Assembly (NCBI RefSeq): GCF_014651135.1
Contig: NZ_BMWH01000026.1
Location: forward strand, 46,835 to 110,834
Length of the DNA stretch: 64,000 nucleotides
Direction of reading: 5' to 3'
Source: Streptomyces echinoruber
GTDB lineage: Bacteria > Actinomycetota > Actinomycetes > Streptomycetales > Streptomycetaceae
Positions 8,379-15,875 of the stretch are shown piece after piece. Position 1 is the stretch's first letter, and each line of letters starts with the position of its first letter. A model generated the notes under the pieces. The model was not told the DNA's origin, searched no databases, and saw only the letters and a list, made by a program, of their open reading frames with translations. Position numbers and translations under genes: made by a program.

Positions 8379-9281
8379 ATGAAGGCGCGAACCGAGCCCG
8401 CGGGAAGGCCCACCGGACCCGCGGAGCCACAAGCCTCGGCCGGGACGCACGCCGCGACCAGGGCACGCGCCTCGATCGGGGCACGCGCCGCGGCCGCGCG
8501 GCCGCCCCTGGTCCGCGAGGCCGCGCGGCCTCCCTTGCTCCGCGAACTGCTGCTCGTCGCGGGGCTGTTCCTCGTCTACAAGCTCGGCCGCCAACTGGTC
8601 GCGGACCACACCGGCGAGGCGTTCCGCAACGCCCACCGGGTGTGGCACCTGGAACGCGCCCTCCACCTGCCCGGCGAGGGCACGGTGCAGTCCCCGCTGC
8701 TGCACACCGACGTCCTCGTGCACGCCGCCAACGTCTACTACGCCACCGTCCACTTCCCGGCCACCGCCGCCCTGCTGGTCTGGCTGTACCTGCGACGCCC
8801 CGCGCACTACGTCCGGGTGCGCCGGGTGCTGGCCGCGGTCACCGGGGCCGCGCTCGTGCTGCACCTGGCGTTTCCGCTGGCCCCGCCGCGCATGCTGGCC
8901 GCGGCCCACCTGGTGGACACCGGCCGCGTGTACGGGCCCTCGGTGTACGGCCCGCCGCGCACCGACCACCTGTCCAACCAGTTCGCGGCGATGCCCTCGC
9001 TGCACTTCGGGTGGGCGCTGATGGTGGCGATCGCCCTGGTGGCGGCCACCCGGTCGCGGTGGCGGTGGCTGTGGCTGCTGCACCCGCTGCTGACGCTGCT
9101 GGTGATCGTGGGCACGGCCAACCACTACTGGCTGGACGCCGTCGTCGCGGCCGCCCTGCTCGGGCCGGCGCTGGCCGTGATGCCCCGGCCGACGCCGGTA
9201 CGGGGCACGGCGACGGCCGGACGCGGCGCGCGGCGGTCCGCGCCGGCCGGGGACGACGCGTTGGTGGGGGCGGGCCGATGA
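8379..9281 (+). CDS. PAP2-family (AUR1-like) membrane phosphatase/transferase
   Basis: A 300-residue polytopic membrane protein. After an Ala/Arg-rich N-terminus of about 50 residues come several hydrophobic segments. The PAP2 signature pieces are AMPSLHFGWAL and TANHYWLDAVVAAALL, which give the conserved His and Asp of the vanadium-haloperoxidase-like fold. The arrangement resembles the PAP2_3/AUR1-like group acting on lipid phosphates or phosphoinositol lipids. I start at ATG 8379 (GGGGG upstream) and not at the earlier frame opening, which lies in the operator array. Its stop overlaps the next start (ATGA), so it forms an operon with the DMT transporter. Confidence 0.82.
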   Translation: MKARTEPAGRPTGPAEPQASAGTHAATRARASIGARAAAARPPLVREAARPPLLRELLLVAGLFLVYKLGRQLVADHTGEAFRNAHRVWHLERALHLPGEGTVQSPLLHTDVLVHAANVYYATVHFPATAALLVWLYLRRPAHYVRVRRVLAAVTGAALVLHLAFPLAPPRMLAAAHLVDTGRVYGPSVYGPPRTDHLSNQFAAMPSLHFGWALMVAIALVAATRSRWRWLWLLHPLLTLLVIVGTANHYWLDAVVAAALLGPALAVMPRPTPVRGTATAGRGARRSAPAGDDALVGAGR

Positions 9282-10270
9282 GCGCCGCTCTCGTCGCCGT
9301 GCTGCTGTCGGTGCTCTCGGCGGTGGCGTACGCCGCCGCGGCCGTCGCCCAGGAGCGGCTCGCCGCCCGCAGCCCCGGGGCGGGCGTGCTGCGGCTGCTG
9401 GCCCGCGGCGCCTGGTGGTGGGCGGTCGCCCTGAACGCCGGCGCGGCCCTGCTGCACGTGGTGGCCCTGGCGTACGGCCCGCTCACCGTCGTCCAGCCGC
9501 TCGGCGCCCTGACGCTGGTCGCGGCCGTGCCGCTGGGCGCGCGGGCCGCCGGGCGGCGGGTCGGCGGCGCCGAGTGGCGGGGCACCGCCCTCACCCTGGC
9601 CGGGCTGGCGGTGCTGCTGGCCGCGGCGTCGGGTCCGGCCCCGCAGCGGGTGCTGAGCCTGCCGGAGGCGCTGCTCGTCGCCGGGGCCACCGCCGCGCTG
9701 GTCGGCGGGCTGGCGTGGCCGGGCGCCCGGCCGGGGCTGCGGCACGCGGCCGCCTCCGGCGTGGCCTCCGGAATAGCCTCCGCCCTCACCCAGACGGTGG
9801 CGGTGGCCGCGACCGACCGCTCGGGCACGCTGCCGAGCGCGGAGGCGGTCGTCGTGGCGCTCCTCGTCGCCGCCTTCGCCACCGGCGGCCTGCTGCTGTC
9901 GCAGACCGCCTACCGGGACGGCCTCGGCGCGCCGCTGGCGGTGGTGACGCTGGCCAACCCGGTGGCCGCCGCGGTGATCGGCCTGGCCCTGCTGGGCCAG
10001 GGCCTGCGCGGCGGCGCGGCCGGCGTGCTGCTGGCGCTGGCGGGCGGCGCGCTGGCGTCCTGGGGTGTCGTCCTGCTCACCCGCACCGCCCCCGGCGGTC
10101 CGGACGGCCCGGACGGTCCGGGGCGTTCGCAGAGCCCGGGCAGCCTGGACGGCCCGGACGACGGGACCCATCCGGTGGCGGCGGTACTGGCCCTGCGTAC
10201 CGCGCCCGCGGCGCCGGAACCGGCCCTGGTGCCCCGGCAGGCGGAGCCGGGGCGGCTCACTCCGCTGTGA
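9278..10270 (+). CDS. DMT (drug/metabolite) family transporter
   Basis: A 330-residue integral membrane protein with about nine to ten hydrophobic helices and a hydrophilic C-terminal tail of about 60 residues. The repeated EamA-like organisation and segments such as PLTVVQPLGALTLVAAVPLG fit the actinobacterial DMT superfamily. The start overlaps the stop of the PAP2 gene by 4 nt, indicating translational coupling. Transported substrate is unknown. A strong hairpin follows the stop codon directly. Confidence 0.8.
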   Translation: MSAALVAVLLSVLSAVAYAAAAVAQERLAARSPGAGVLRLLARGAWWWAVALNAGAALLHVVALAYGPLTVVQPLGALTLVAAVPLGARAAGRRVGGAEWRGTALTLAGLAVLLAAASGPAPQRVLSLPEALLVAGATAALVGGLAWPGARPGLRHAAASGVASGIASALTQTVAVAATDRSGTLPSAEAVVVALLVAAFATGGLLLSQTAYRDGLGAPLAVVTLANPVAAAVIGLALLGQGLRGGAAGVLLALAGGALASWGVVLLTRTAPGGPDGPDGPGRSQSPGSLDGPDDGTHPVAAVLALRTAPAAPEPALVPRQAEPGRLTPL

Positions 10271-10311
10271 CCGGTGGGCGGACGCACCGGCCGGACGCGT
10301 CCGCCCACCGG
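10271..10311 (+). terminator. Strong hairpin after the PAP2-DMT operon
   Basis: CCGGTGGGCGGACG (10271-10284) and CGTCCGCCCACCGG (10298-10311) form a perfect 14-bp stem starting at the base after the TGA stop. From 10312 to 10481 there is no gene. That stretch holds ATCGGGACGGAC repeats (10320-10350) and CCTGAAAGC-like microrepeats (10420-10480). Confidence 0.75.
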
Positions 10312-10481
10312 GCCGGACATCGGGTCGGACATCGGGACGGACATCGGGACGGGCCGTCGGAGGAACGCCGCGGCCCACCCTCCGGAGCCCCGACCCGCCC
10401 TCCCAAGACCCGGCCCGCTCCCAAAAAGCCCTGAAAGCCCCCGAAAGCCCACGAAGGCTCCGGAAACCTCCGGAAAAGCCC

Positions 10482-11381
10482 TCAGCCCAGTCCGCGGGCG
10501 TCCTGCTTCAGCGCCGTGTCCACCGTCAGGGCCGTCGCCACGACCAGGCTCAGCAGGGGCTCGGGAAGCTGGTAGTGGATCTGCAGGACGTAGTTGTCGG
10601 CGGTGGTGAACAGGGTCTTGGCCAGGCCCTCCCAGGTCTTGGTGATCCGGGCGACCTCGTTGTCGGCGTGGTCGACGATCGCGAAGTTCCACGCCCGCCA
10701 GTTCTCCGCCTTGATCGCGCCGACCTGCTGCCCGCCGGCGTTCATCGCGAAGTTGATCTTGCCGAAGACGTTCTGCTGGACGATCTCGCCGACCGGCTGC
10801 CCGTCCGGCCGCTCCACGACCACCCGCGACTTGAAGATCTTCCGCGGCCGGGTCAGCAGCAGCACCGGCTGCCCGTGGGCGTCGCGGATCTCCAGCTTGT
10901 GGGTCATGTACTGGTCGAGGCTGGAGACGAAGCGCAGGATCTTCTTCAGCGCGCTCTGCCCGACCTGGACCACCGAGCCGAGCTGCCGGCCGTTCTGGTC
11001 CATGACCGAGTACTCGTTGGTCAGCTCGATCAGCTTGGCCTTCTGGTTCACCACCAGCACCGGCTCGGTGAACAGGGTGCCGCCGCCGGGGCCGCCCGGG
11101 GCGATTCCGGCCTGCTGCCGCACCTGCCGCTGCACGCGCGAGTCCGGGCCGGCCTGCTGCGGCAGCTGCGGCACCGGAGGTGTCTGCGGAGCCGGAGGAG
11201 CCTGCGGGGCCGGCTGTGCCGGCTGGACCGCCTGGGCCGTGGCGGCCGGCGCCTGGCCGGCCGCCTGCTGGTCGGGCCCGGTGTGCTGGGTCCACTGCGC
11301 GCCGTCCCAGTAACGGAGCGTCCGCGGCGCGCCGTACGGGTCCGGGTACCAGCCTGCAGGAGTGTTCGAATGCGTGGTCAC
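10482..11381 (-). CDS. DUF2510 + phospholipid scramblase-related protein
   Basis: A 299-residue protein. Residues 7-38 are a DUF2510 module (PAGWYPDPYG ... WDGAQWTQHTG), followed by a Gln/Pro/Ala-rich linker to about residue 105. A scramblase/LURP-one-like beta-barrel domain occupies the rest (FTEPVLVVNQKAKLIELTNEY, then KIFKSRVVVERPDGQPVGEI and NFAIVDHADNEVARITKTWEG). In eukaryotes such domains bind membranes or move lipids; the bacterial role is not known. It is monocistronic. The shared DUF2510 module with 6304-7371 suggests membrane-associated adaptor use. Confidence 0.85.
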   Translation of the reverse strand: MTTHSNTPAGWYPDPYGAPRTLRYWDGAQWTQHTGPDQQAAGQAPAATAQAVQPAQPAPQAPPAPQTPPVPQLPQQAGPDSRVQRQVRQQAGIAPGGPGGGTLFTEPVLVVNQKAKLIELTNEYSVMDQNGRQLGSVVQVGQSALKKILRFVSSLDQYMTHKLEIRDAHGQPVLLLTRPRKIFKSRVVVERPDGQPVGEIVQQNVFGKINFAMNAGGQQVGAIKAENWRAWNFAIVDHADNEVARITKTWEGLAKTLFTTADNYVLQIHYQLPEPLLSLVVATALTVDTALKQDARGLG

Positions 11382-11477
11382 CGGGGCACACTACCCTGCG
11401 CCCGCCGCGTTGCGGCCGGCCCCCGCGCGCCGGTGCCCACCGCGCGTTCACGCGGTCGCGGCCGCCGGATCGCTCAC

Positions 11478-11573
11478 GCCCGCCCGCTCACACACCGTCA
11501 CCCCCACTCCTCGGCGGACCGGTTCGCAGGCATAGGCCGGCCCGGGGACGCCGCCGCCGATCACGGCGATGCG
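11478..11573 (-). pseudogene. N-terminal FAD-binding fragment of an oxidoreductase
   Basis: On the minus strand one frame reads RIAVIGGG, then a VRRGVGVTVCERAG segment. This is the beta-alpha-beta dinucleotide-binding start of an FAD-dependent monooxygenase. The usual Gly/Ala residues after GGG are replaced by prolines, the frame ends about 10 codons later, and no downstream part of the enzyme follows. A possible original start (ATG near 11660, minus strand) is in another frame. I read this as a decayed remnant. The remainder of the 380-bp gap (11382-11763) holds no gene. Confidence 0.45.
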
Positions 11574-11763
11574 GCCGGTGGCACCGCGGTGCGTCTCCCC
11601 CGGTCCGCGGGGAACCGGAACCGCTCGTCGAGGGGGCCGGCGGTGTCGGTGTCCGTCATCCCACGGGCGGGACACTGTGCGGCAGTGCGGGACGGAGGGT
11701 GGAGGCAGGGGCGCAGCCGCGTGAAACCGCCGGAAGTTGGGCGCCCGCCTCCGGCTTTCCCGG

Positions 11764-12639
11764 TCAGCCGGACTGCCGCGCCGGCTCCGCCGCCTCATGT
11801 CGTGCGTGCGCCGCCCAGTCCACGATCTGCACCGCCGCGCCGGCCGCCTCCTCGCCCCGGCAGTGGGCGTGGTGCCTGCGGGCGATGCCGTCCAGGTCGA
11901 GGTGGGAACCGAAGGCGGGATGCCCCGTCAAACGCCGTGCGTAGGCCCACAGACGGGGATGGTCGGTGATGCGGTGCACGGCGGCGGCGTCCAGGTGGTG
12001 GCGGTGCACCGTGTCCAACTGCACCAGCGTTACCCACACCTGCACATCGGCGAGGGTGAGTTCGCCGCCCAGCACATGCTCCCGGGAACCGAGCCGCCGC
12101 TCCAGCACGTCCAGCACGCGCAGGAGGGCGGCCAGGGCGGTGTCACGTGCGGCCGAGTCGCCACCGGGCTCGCCGGCACGCTGGGCGGTTGCGGTGATGC
12201 CCTGCTCGCAGAGGCGGCCGACGGCCTCGATCGCCTCCTCGGCGCCGCGCGGGTGGAGATCGGGGCCGTGGCCGCCGAACTGCCGGGCGAGGTCCCGCAG
12301 GATGTCGGGGGTGTGGTTGCTGACGATCGTGCCGGTCCAGTCGTCGCTGAGGACCGGCGCCGCTGCGGGGCCGGGATGCTGGTGCGCACCGGCCTCGTAC
12401 AGCGGGCGCAGCGCGAGGTACCCGCCGTCCGGGGTGTCGGGCACGCTGGGCAGCGGGATCACCGGGAGGGTGTCGTCGAGGCCGAGCAGGCTGTGCGTGA
12501 CGGCGATCTGCAGACAGTGCGGGCAGGACGGCGAGAGGTGGAGCCGGTAGCGGTGCGGCACGGCGTAGTAACCGCTGCGCGCGTCACAGCCGATCCTGCT
12601 CCGGAAGGACGGCACGGCGGTCGGGGATGAGGCGGGCAT
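11764..12639 (-). CDS. Glutathionyl/mycothiol-hydroquinone-reductase-like GST
   Basis: A 291-residue protein with an N-terminal thioredoxin-like half carrying SPSCPHCLQ near residue 40 and a C-terminal all-helical GST domain from about residue 130. This is the plan of the YqjG/ECM4 S-glutathionyl-hydroquinone reductase family, although the family's CPWAHR is replaced by CPHCLQ. Conserved features include SNHTPDILRD and GGELTLADVQVWVTLVQLD. Actinobacteria use mycothiol, so glutathione is unlikely to be the partner; a thiol-dependent reductase or transferase role is inferred. A Cys-codon leader peptide is encoded just upstream on the same strand (12733-12888), which ties its expression to cysteine supply and to the sulfur island to the right. 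Confidence 0.75.
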   Translation of the reverse strand: MPASSPTAVPSFRSRIGCDARSGYYAVPHRYRLHLSPSCPHCLQIAVTHSLLGLDDTLPVIPLPSVPDTPDGGYLALRPLYEAGAHQHPGPAAAPVLSDDWTGTIVSNHTPDILRDLARQFGGHGPDLHPRGAEEAIEAVGRLCEQGITATAQRAGEPGGDSAARDTALAALLRVLDVLERRLGSREHVLGGELTLADVQVWVTLVQLDTVHRHHLDAAAVHRITDHPRLWAYARRLTGHPAFGSHLDLDGIARRHHAHCRGEEAAGAAVQIVDWAAHARHEAAEPARQSG

Positions 12640-12732
12640 ACGTCTCCCTCGGAGTGCTCGGTCACGGGCATACGGCGGCGACGGCGCGCGACGGCTTCGG
12701 CGCGGCCGGAACGCGGTGGTTGCGCGGAAGGG

Positions 12733-12888
12733 TCAGGCGCGGGTGGGGGCGGGGCCACCGCCGTACGGAGAACTTGCCGCACTGCACACGCGGACGAGGT
12801 CGATGTGGCGGCGGGACGTCAGCAGGGGCAGCGGCCGGACCGCGACACGGACGGCGTCACTGCCGAGGTCCGGCGCAGCACCGTCCAT
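12733..12888 (-). CDS. Cysteine-attenuation-type leader peptide upstream of the GST gene
   Basis: A 51-codon minus-strand frame from ATG 12888 to TGA 12733-12735. Its centre reads LLTSRRHIDLVRVCSAAS, matching the actinobacterial leader-peptide signature (RRHIDL-RV-SA-C) found before sulfur genes. The stop lies 93 bp before the GST start. In this class, ribosome behaviour at the Cys codon is thought to control the downstream gene. The peptide is longer at both ends than usual, so an internal start is possible, but no other ATG or GTG is in frame before the signature. AGGGAAG stands a few bases upstream of the ATG. Confidence 0.7.
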   Translation of the reverse strand: MDGAAPDLGSDAVRVAVRPLPLLTSRRHIDLVRVCSAASSPYGGGPAPTRA

Positions 12889-12893
12889 GCTTC

Positions 12894-12910
12894 CCTACCA
12901 ATTCACTAGG
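12894..12910. promoter_or_regulatory. CCTA-N9-TAGG motif, copy 1
   Basis: CCTACCAATTCACTAGG lies 5 bp upstream of the minus-strand leader peptide start and 475 bp from the GntR gene on the plus strand. It matches the copy at 20620-20636 in 11 of 17 positions, including CCTA and ACTAGG, and shares the outer TTCCCTA. Probably a regulator site or promoter element of the sulfur island. Confidence 0.5.
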
Positions 12911-13384
12911 CTTCCCGTAAGGGAGTGTCAGGCCGCGACCGAGCCGGGTCAAGAGGCCCGCACCCACCGCGCCGGGACGTCTCACCACGTGAGAGAGGCG
13001 CGGGCCGGCCGGTGCGGTCGGGCCGCGCGGCCGGTCTCGCGGGCGGCGGGCAGCGCGCGGACCACCTCGACGGCGGCGCCGGCCGGCAAGGAGTACGCGC
13101 CGTGCCGGGCCACACACCGAGCCGAGCCACGCGCCGTACCGGACCACGCGCCGTGCCGTACCGGAGAAACAGCGGGCAAGTCCTCGCGCGGGGCCGGCCC
13201 CTCGGGGCGCCGGCCGCGCGCCCGGCCGGCGCGGCGGACGGACGGGTGCGGGTCTTCCCACGCGGTGCCCGCGCTCCTGGCAGATCTTCCCTTCCGCCCG
13301 TCGAAAGCCCAGGTCAACGACGTGTCGAACGATGCGTCAGGTGGCGCAACACTTCGGCAACACCACTATCCCTACCGGATCAGT
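12911..13384. other. Gap between leader peptide and GntR gene
   Basis: No convincing gene. The stretch contains imperfect direct repeats of the type ACGCGCCGT-CCGG near 13095-13160 and a degenerate, one-base-longer relative of the CCTA-N9-TAGG motif at 13371-13388 that overlaps the GntR start codon. Frames open here on both strands are low-complexity Arg/Pro/Ala frames typical of GC-rich non-coding DNA. Confidence 0.5.
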
Positions 13385-14185
13385 ATGGTTCCGAACATGC
13401 CGCCCACCGACCGCATCCGAGACCACGCCGGCCAGGGCGCGCCCACCGTCGCCGCCCAGCGCACGCGGCGTCGGCTGCGCGCGGACCGGGCACGCCAGCT
13501 CGCCGACCTCCTGCGCCACCAGCTCCTCACCGGGGGCTTCCCGGCCGGCACCCTCCCGCACGAGTCGACCCTTGCCGCCGACTACCGGGCCTCGCGCAAC
13601 ACCGTCCGTCAGGCCCTGGACCTCCTGCGCGCCGAGGGCCTCGTAGAACGCCTCCCTGGAGTCGGCACGGTGGTCGTCGCCGAGAAGTACCCCCACGGGC
13701 TCGACCGTCTGATGGGGCTCGCGGAGACCCTGCACGAACACGGCAGCGTCACCAACGAGGTCCGCACCATGGGCCCGGTCCCGGCCCCCGCCCCGGTCGC
13801 CGAGCGCCTGCGCGTCCCGCCCGGCGGCGACGTCCTCTACATCGAACGCCTGCGCCGCCTGAACGGTCTTCCCCTGTCCCTGGACCTCACCTACATCCCC
13901 GTGGACATCGGCACGGCCCTGCTCGGCTGCGACCTGGAGAACACCGACGTCTTCCGCCTCCTGGAATCCCTCACCGGCCGCCGCCTGGGACACGCCGACA
14001 TCACGCTGGAGGCGGTCAACGCGGACGCCCATTCCGCCGCCGTGCTCCAGGCCCCGCGCGGTGCGGCCGTGCTGATGCTGGAACGCCTCACGCACCTCGC
14101 CGACGGCCGCCCGGTCGACCTGGAGTTCATCCGCTTCCGCGGCGACCGCATCACGATGAGCGGTCTGCTGCACCGCTCCCTGTGA
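13385..14185 (+). CDS. GntR/HutC family transcriptional regulator
   Basis: A 266-residue GntR regulator. The N-terminal winged helix is around residues 30-95 (RQLADLLRHQLLTGGFPAG, then DYRASRNTVRQALDLL and EGLVERLPGVGTVV), and the C-terminal half is a UTRA ligand domain (VLYIERLRRLNGLPLSLDLTYI, ILEAVNA-like strand, VLMLERLTH). Start is ATG 13385 or ATG 13397; neither has a clear Shine-Dalgarno, so a leaderless transcript is possible. It is the first gene of the ferredoxin-importer-flavoprotein cluster and presumably senses that cluster's substrate or a breakdown product. UTRA ligands are usually small acids, sugars or amines. Confidence 0.85.
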   Translation: MVPNMPPTDRIRDHAGQGAPTVAAQRTRRRLRADRARQLADLLRHQLLTGGFPAGTLPHESTLAADYRASRNTVRQALDLLRAEGLVERLPGVGTVVVAEKYPHGLDRLMGLAETLHEHGSVTNEVRTMGPVPAPAPVAERLRVPPGGDVLYIERLRRLNGLPLSLDLTYIPVDIGTALLGCDLENTDVFRLLESLTGRRLGHADITLEAVNADAHSAAVLQAPRGAAVLMLERLTHLADGRPVDLEFIRFRGDRITMSGLLHRSL

Positions 14186-14267
14186 CACCGCCCTCTCCCC
14201 GCAGCGCGACCCGCAACAGCACGACCCGCAGCGCGACCCGCAGCAGCACGACATTCCTGGAGAAGCC

Positions 14268-14495
14268 ATGCCTTTGGTGCCCCAGCGGGCCGACGTGCCC
14301 GTGACCATCGACGAGTCGAAGTGCATCGACGGCTGCACGCTCTGCGTGGACATGTGCCCGCTGGACTCCCTCGCCATCGACGCCGGCAGCGGCAAGGCGT
14401 ACATGCACGTCGACGAGTGCTGGTACTGCGGTCCGTGCGCGGCCCGCTGTCCCACCGGAGCCGTCACGGTCAACATGCCCTATCTGCTCCGCTGA
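14268..14495 (+). CDS. AprB-like 2[4Fe-4S] ferredoxin
   Basis: A 75-residue ferredoxin with two four-Cys clusters. The first, CIDGCTLCVDMCP, has a C-x3-C-x2-C-x3-C spacing; the second, CWYCGPCAARCP, has C-x2-C-x2-C-x3-C. The DECWYCGPC segment resembles the beta subunit of adenylylsulfate reductase and related ferredoxins. GGAG precedes the ATG by about 8 nt. It is encoded directly upstream of the importer and in the same operon direction as the AprA/FrdA-like flavoprotein at 17540. I infer that it delivers electrons to that enzyme. No ferredoxin reductase is encoded nearby. Confidence 0.85.
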   Translation: MPLVPQRADVPVTIDESKCIDGCTLCVDMCPLDSLAIDAGSGKAYMHVDECWYCGPCAARCPTGAVTVNMPYLLR

Positions 14496-14531
14496 TCCCC
14501 TCGACCTGCTCCGGTGAAAGGCCGAACCACC

Positions 14532-15875
14532 ATGAAACGCACGGCAGTCGCGGTATCCGCGCTCGTCCTTCTGCTCCCGCTCAGCGCCTGCGGCGGTGAC
14601 GCCGGGGCCGGCAACGGCTCGACGGTCACCGTCACCGTCGGCTACCAGTCCAGGACCATCAACACGGTCACGGCCGGCACCCTGCTCCGCTCCCTCGGTT
14701 ACTTCGAGAAGCAGCTGGCCTCGCTCGGCGACGGCGTCACCTACAAGGTCGTCTGGCAGGACTACGCCACCGGCGCCCCCATCACCGCCCAGATGACCGC
14801 CGGGAAGATCGACATCGGTTCGATGGGCGACGTCCCGCTGCTCATCAACGCGGCCCGCGGCAAGCAGCTGAACCGCCCCACCCACCTGGTCTCGGTCACC
14901 GGCTACAACCTGCGCGGTGGTCTCAACACCATCGTCACGGCTCCTGGCTCCCGGCTCACCTCCCTGAAGGACCTCAAGGGCAAGAAGATCTCCACGAGCG
15001 TCGGCTCCGCCGCCGACGGCACGCTCGTGCGGGCCCTGCAACGCGCCGGCATCGACCCGGGCCACGACATCGAGAAGCTCAACCAGCAGCCCGCGGTGGG
15101 CGCTTCGGCTCTGGCCGCGGGCAGCGCCGACGCGCTGTCGCAGTTCGTCGCCTGGCCGGGTCTGCTGGTCCGCCAGGGCAAGGCGAAGGCGTTGTACGAC
15201 GGCGCGCGGCTGAACCTGCCCACCTTCCACGGTGTCACCGCCCGCGAGGACTTCGCCGAGCGGCGCCCGGCCGTCCTGGAGGCGTTCCTCAAGGCCCAGG
15301 CGCAGGCCACCGACTATCTGAACGGCCATCCCGTCACCGCCGCCGAGAAGGTCGCCGAGGCCACCGGTCTGCCCGCCGAGGTCGTCTACCTCTACAACGG
15401 CGCCCACGGCATCGCCACCTTCGGCCCGGCGGTCAAACCCCGGCTCGTCTCCGCGCTGAAGCAGGACGTGGCGATCCTGAAGTCCGCGAAGCTGACCGGT
15501 GACGTGGACGTGGACTCCTTCGTCGACGACCGGTACGTGAGGAAGGCCCTGGGGGCGTCCTACGCCAAGCAGCTCGCCGCCACACCCCCGGCCGCCGCGA
15601 GCGAGGTGTGGCCGAAGGGATCCGCCCGGACGCGGACCTTCAAGTCGCCCGCCGAACTGCTGAGGTACGTGGCCGCCCACCGCGACACCGTCCGTGCCGC
15701 CTACGTCCCCGACGCCACCACCGGCACCTCCTGGTTCGCCGACAAGGCGGTGTGGGTGGCAGACGGCGGCAAGCTGCTGCCGTTCGTCGCCCCGGCGACC
15801 GCGCAGGCGTACGCCGACCGGCACGACGGGGCTCGTGTCATCGCCTACGCCGACGCCCTGGAGCGTGCCGCGTGA
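14532..15875 (+). CDS. ABC importer binding lipoprotein (SsuA/TauA-like) with NosL-like C-terminal domain
   Basis: A 447-residue lipoprotein with signal sequence and lipobox LSAC (Cys20). Residues of about 35-365 form an NMT1/SsuA-type periplasmic-binding fold (VGYQSRTINTVTAGTLL, DIGSMGDVPLLINAARGKQ, LKDLKGKKISTSVGSAADG). It is about 100 residues longer than ordinary SsuA proteins. The extra end, residues about 370-447, reads like the NosL copper-accessory fold (FKSPAELLRYVAAHRDTVRA, AYVPD, DKAVWV, then LLPF and RHDGARVI). The NosL CxxCGM-type metal motif is not visible. ATG 14532 has GAAAGG upstream; GTG 14514 is an alternative. Coupled by GTGA overlap to the permease gene. Substrate is probably an organosulfur compound. 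Confidence 0.8.
   Translation: MKRTAVAVSALVLLLPLSACGGDAGAGNGSTVTVTVGYQSRTINTVTAGTLLRSLGYFEKQLASLGDGVTYKVVWQDYATGAPITAQMTAGKIDIGSMGDVPLLINAARGKQLNRPTHLVSVTGYNLRGGLNTIVTAPGSRLTSLKDLKGKKISTSVGSAADGTLVRALQRAGIDPGHDIEKLNQQPAVGASALAAGSADALSQFVAWPGLLVRQGKAKALYDGARLNLPTFHGVTAREDFAERRPAVLEAFLKAQAQATDYLNGHPVTAAEKVAEATGLPAEVVYLYNGAHGIATFGPAVKPRLVSALKQDVAILKSAKLTGDVDVDSFVDDRYVRKALGASYAKQLAATPPAAASEVWPKGSARTRTFKSPAELLRYVAAHRDTVRAAYVPDATTGTSWFADKAVWVADGGKLLPFVAPATAQAYADRHDGARVIAYADALERAA

Noticed and set aside
12640..13384. rRNA, tRNA or known riboswitch in this or other larger gaps
   Set aside because: No cloverleaf, T-loop consensus or recognised riboswitch core was seen on either strand. The gaps hold only leader peptides, repeats and simple hairpins.
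13371..13388. Fourth copy of the CCTA-N9-TAGG motif at the GntR start
   Set aside because: CCTACC and a later ATGG resemble copy 1, but the spacing is one base longer and TAGG is not present. Kept only as a weak resemblance.
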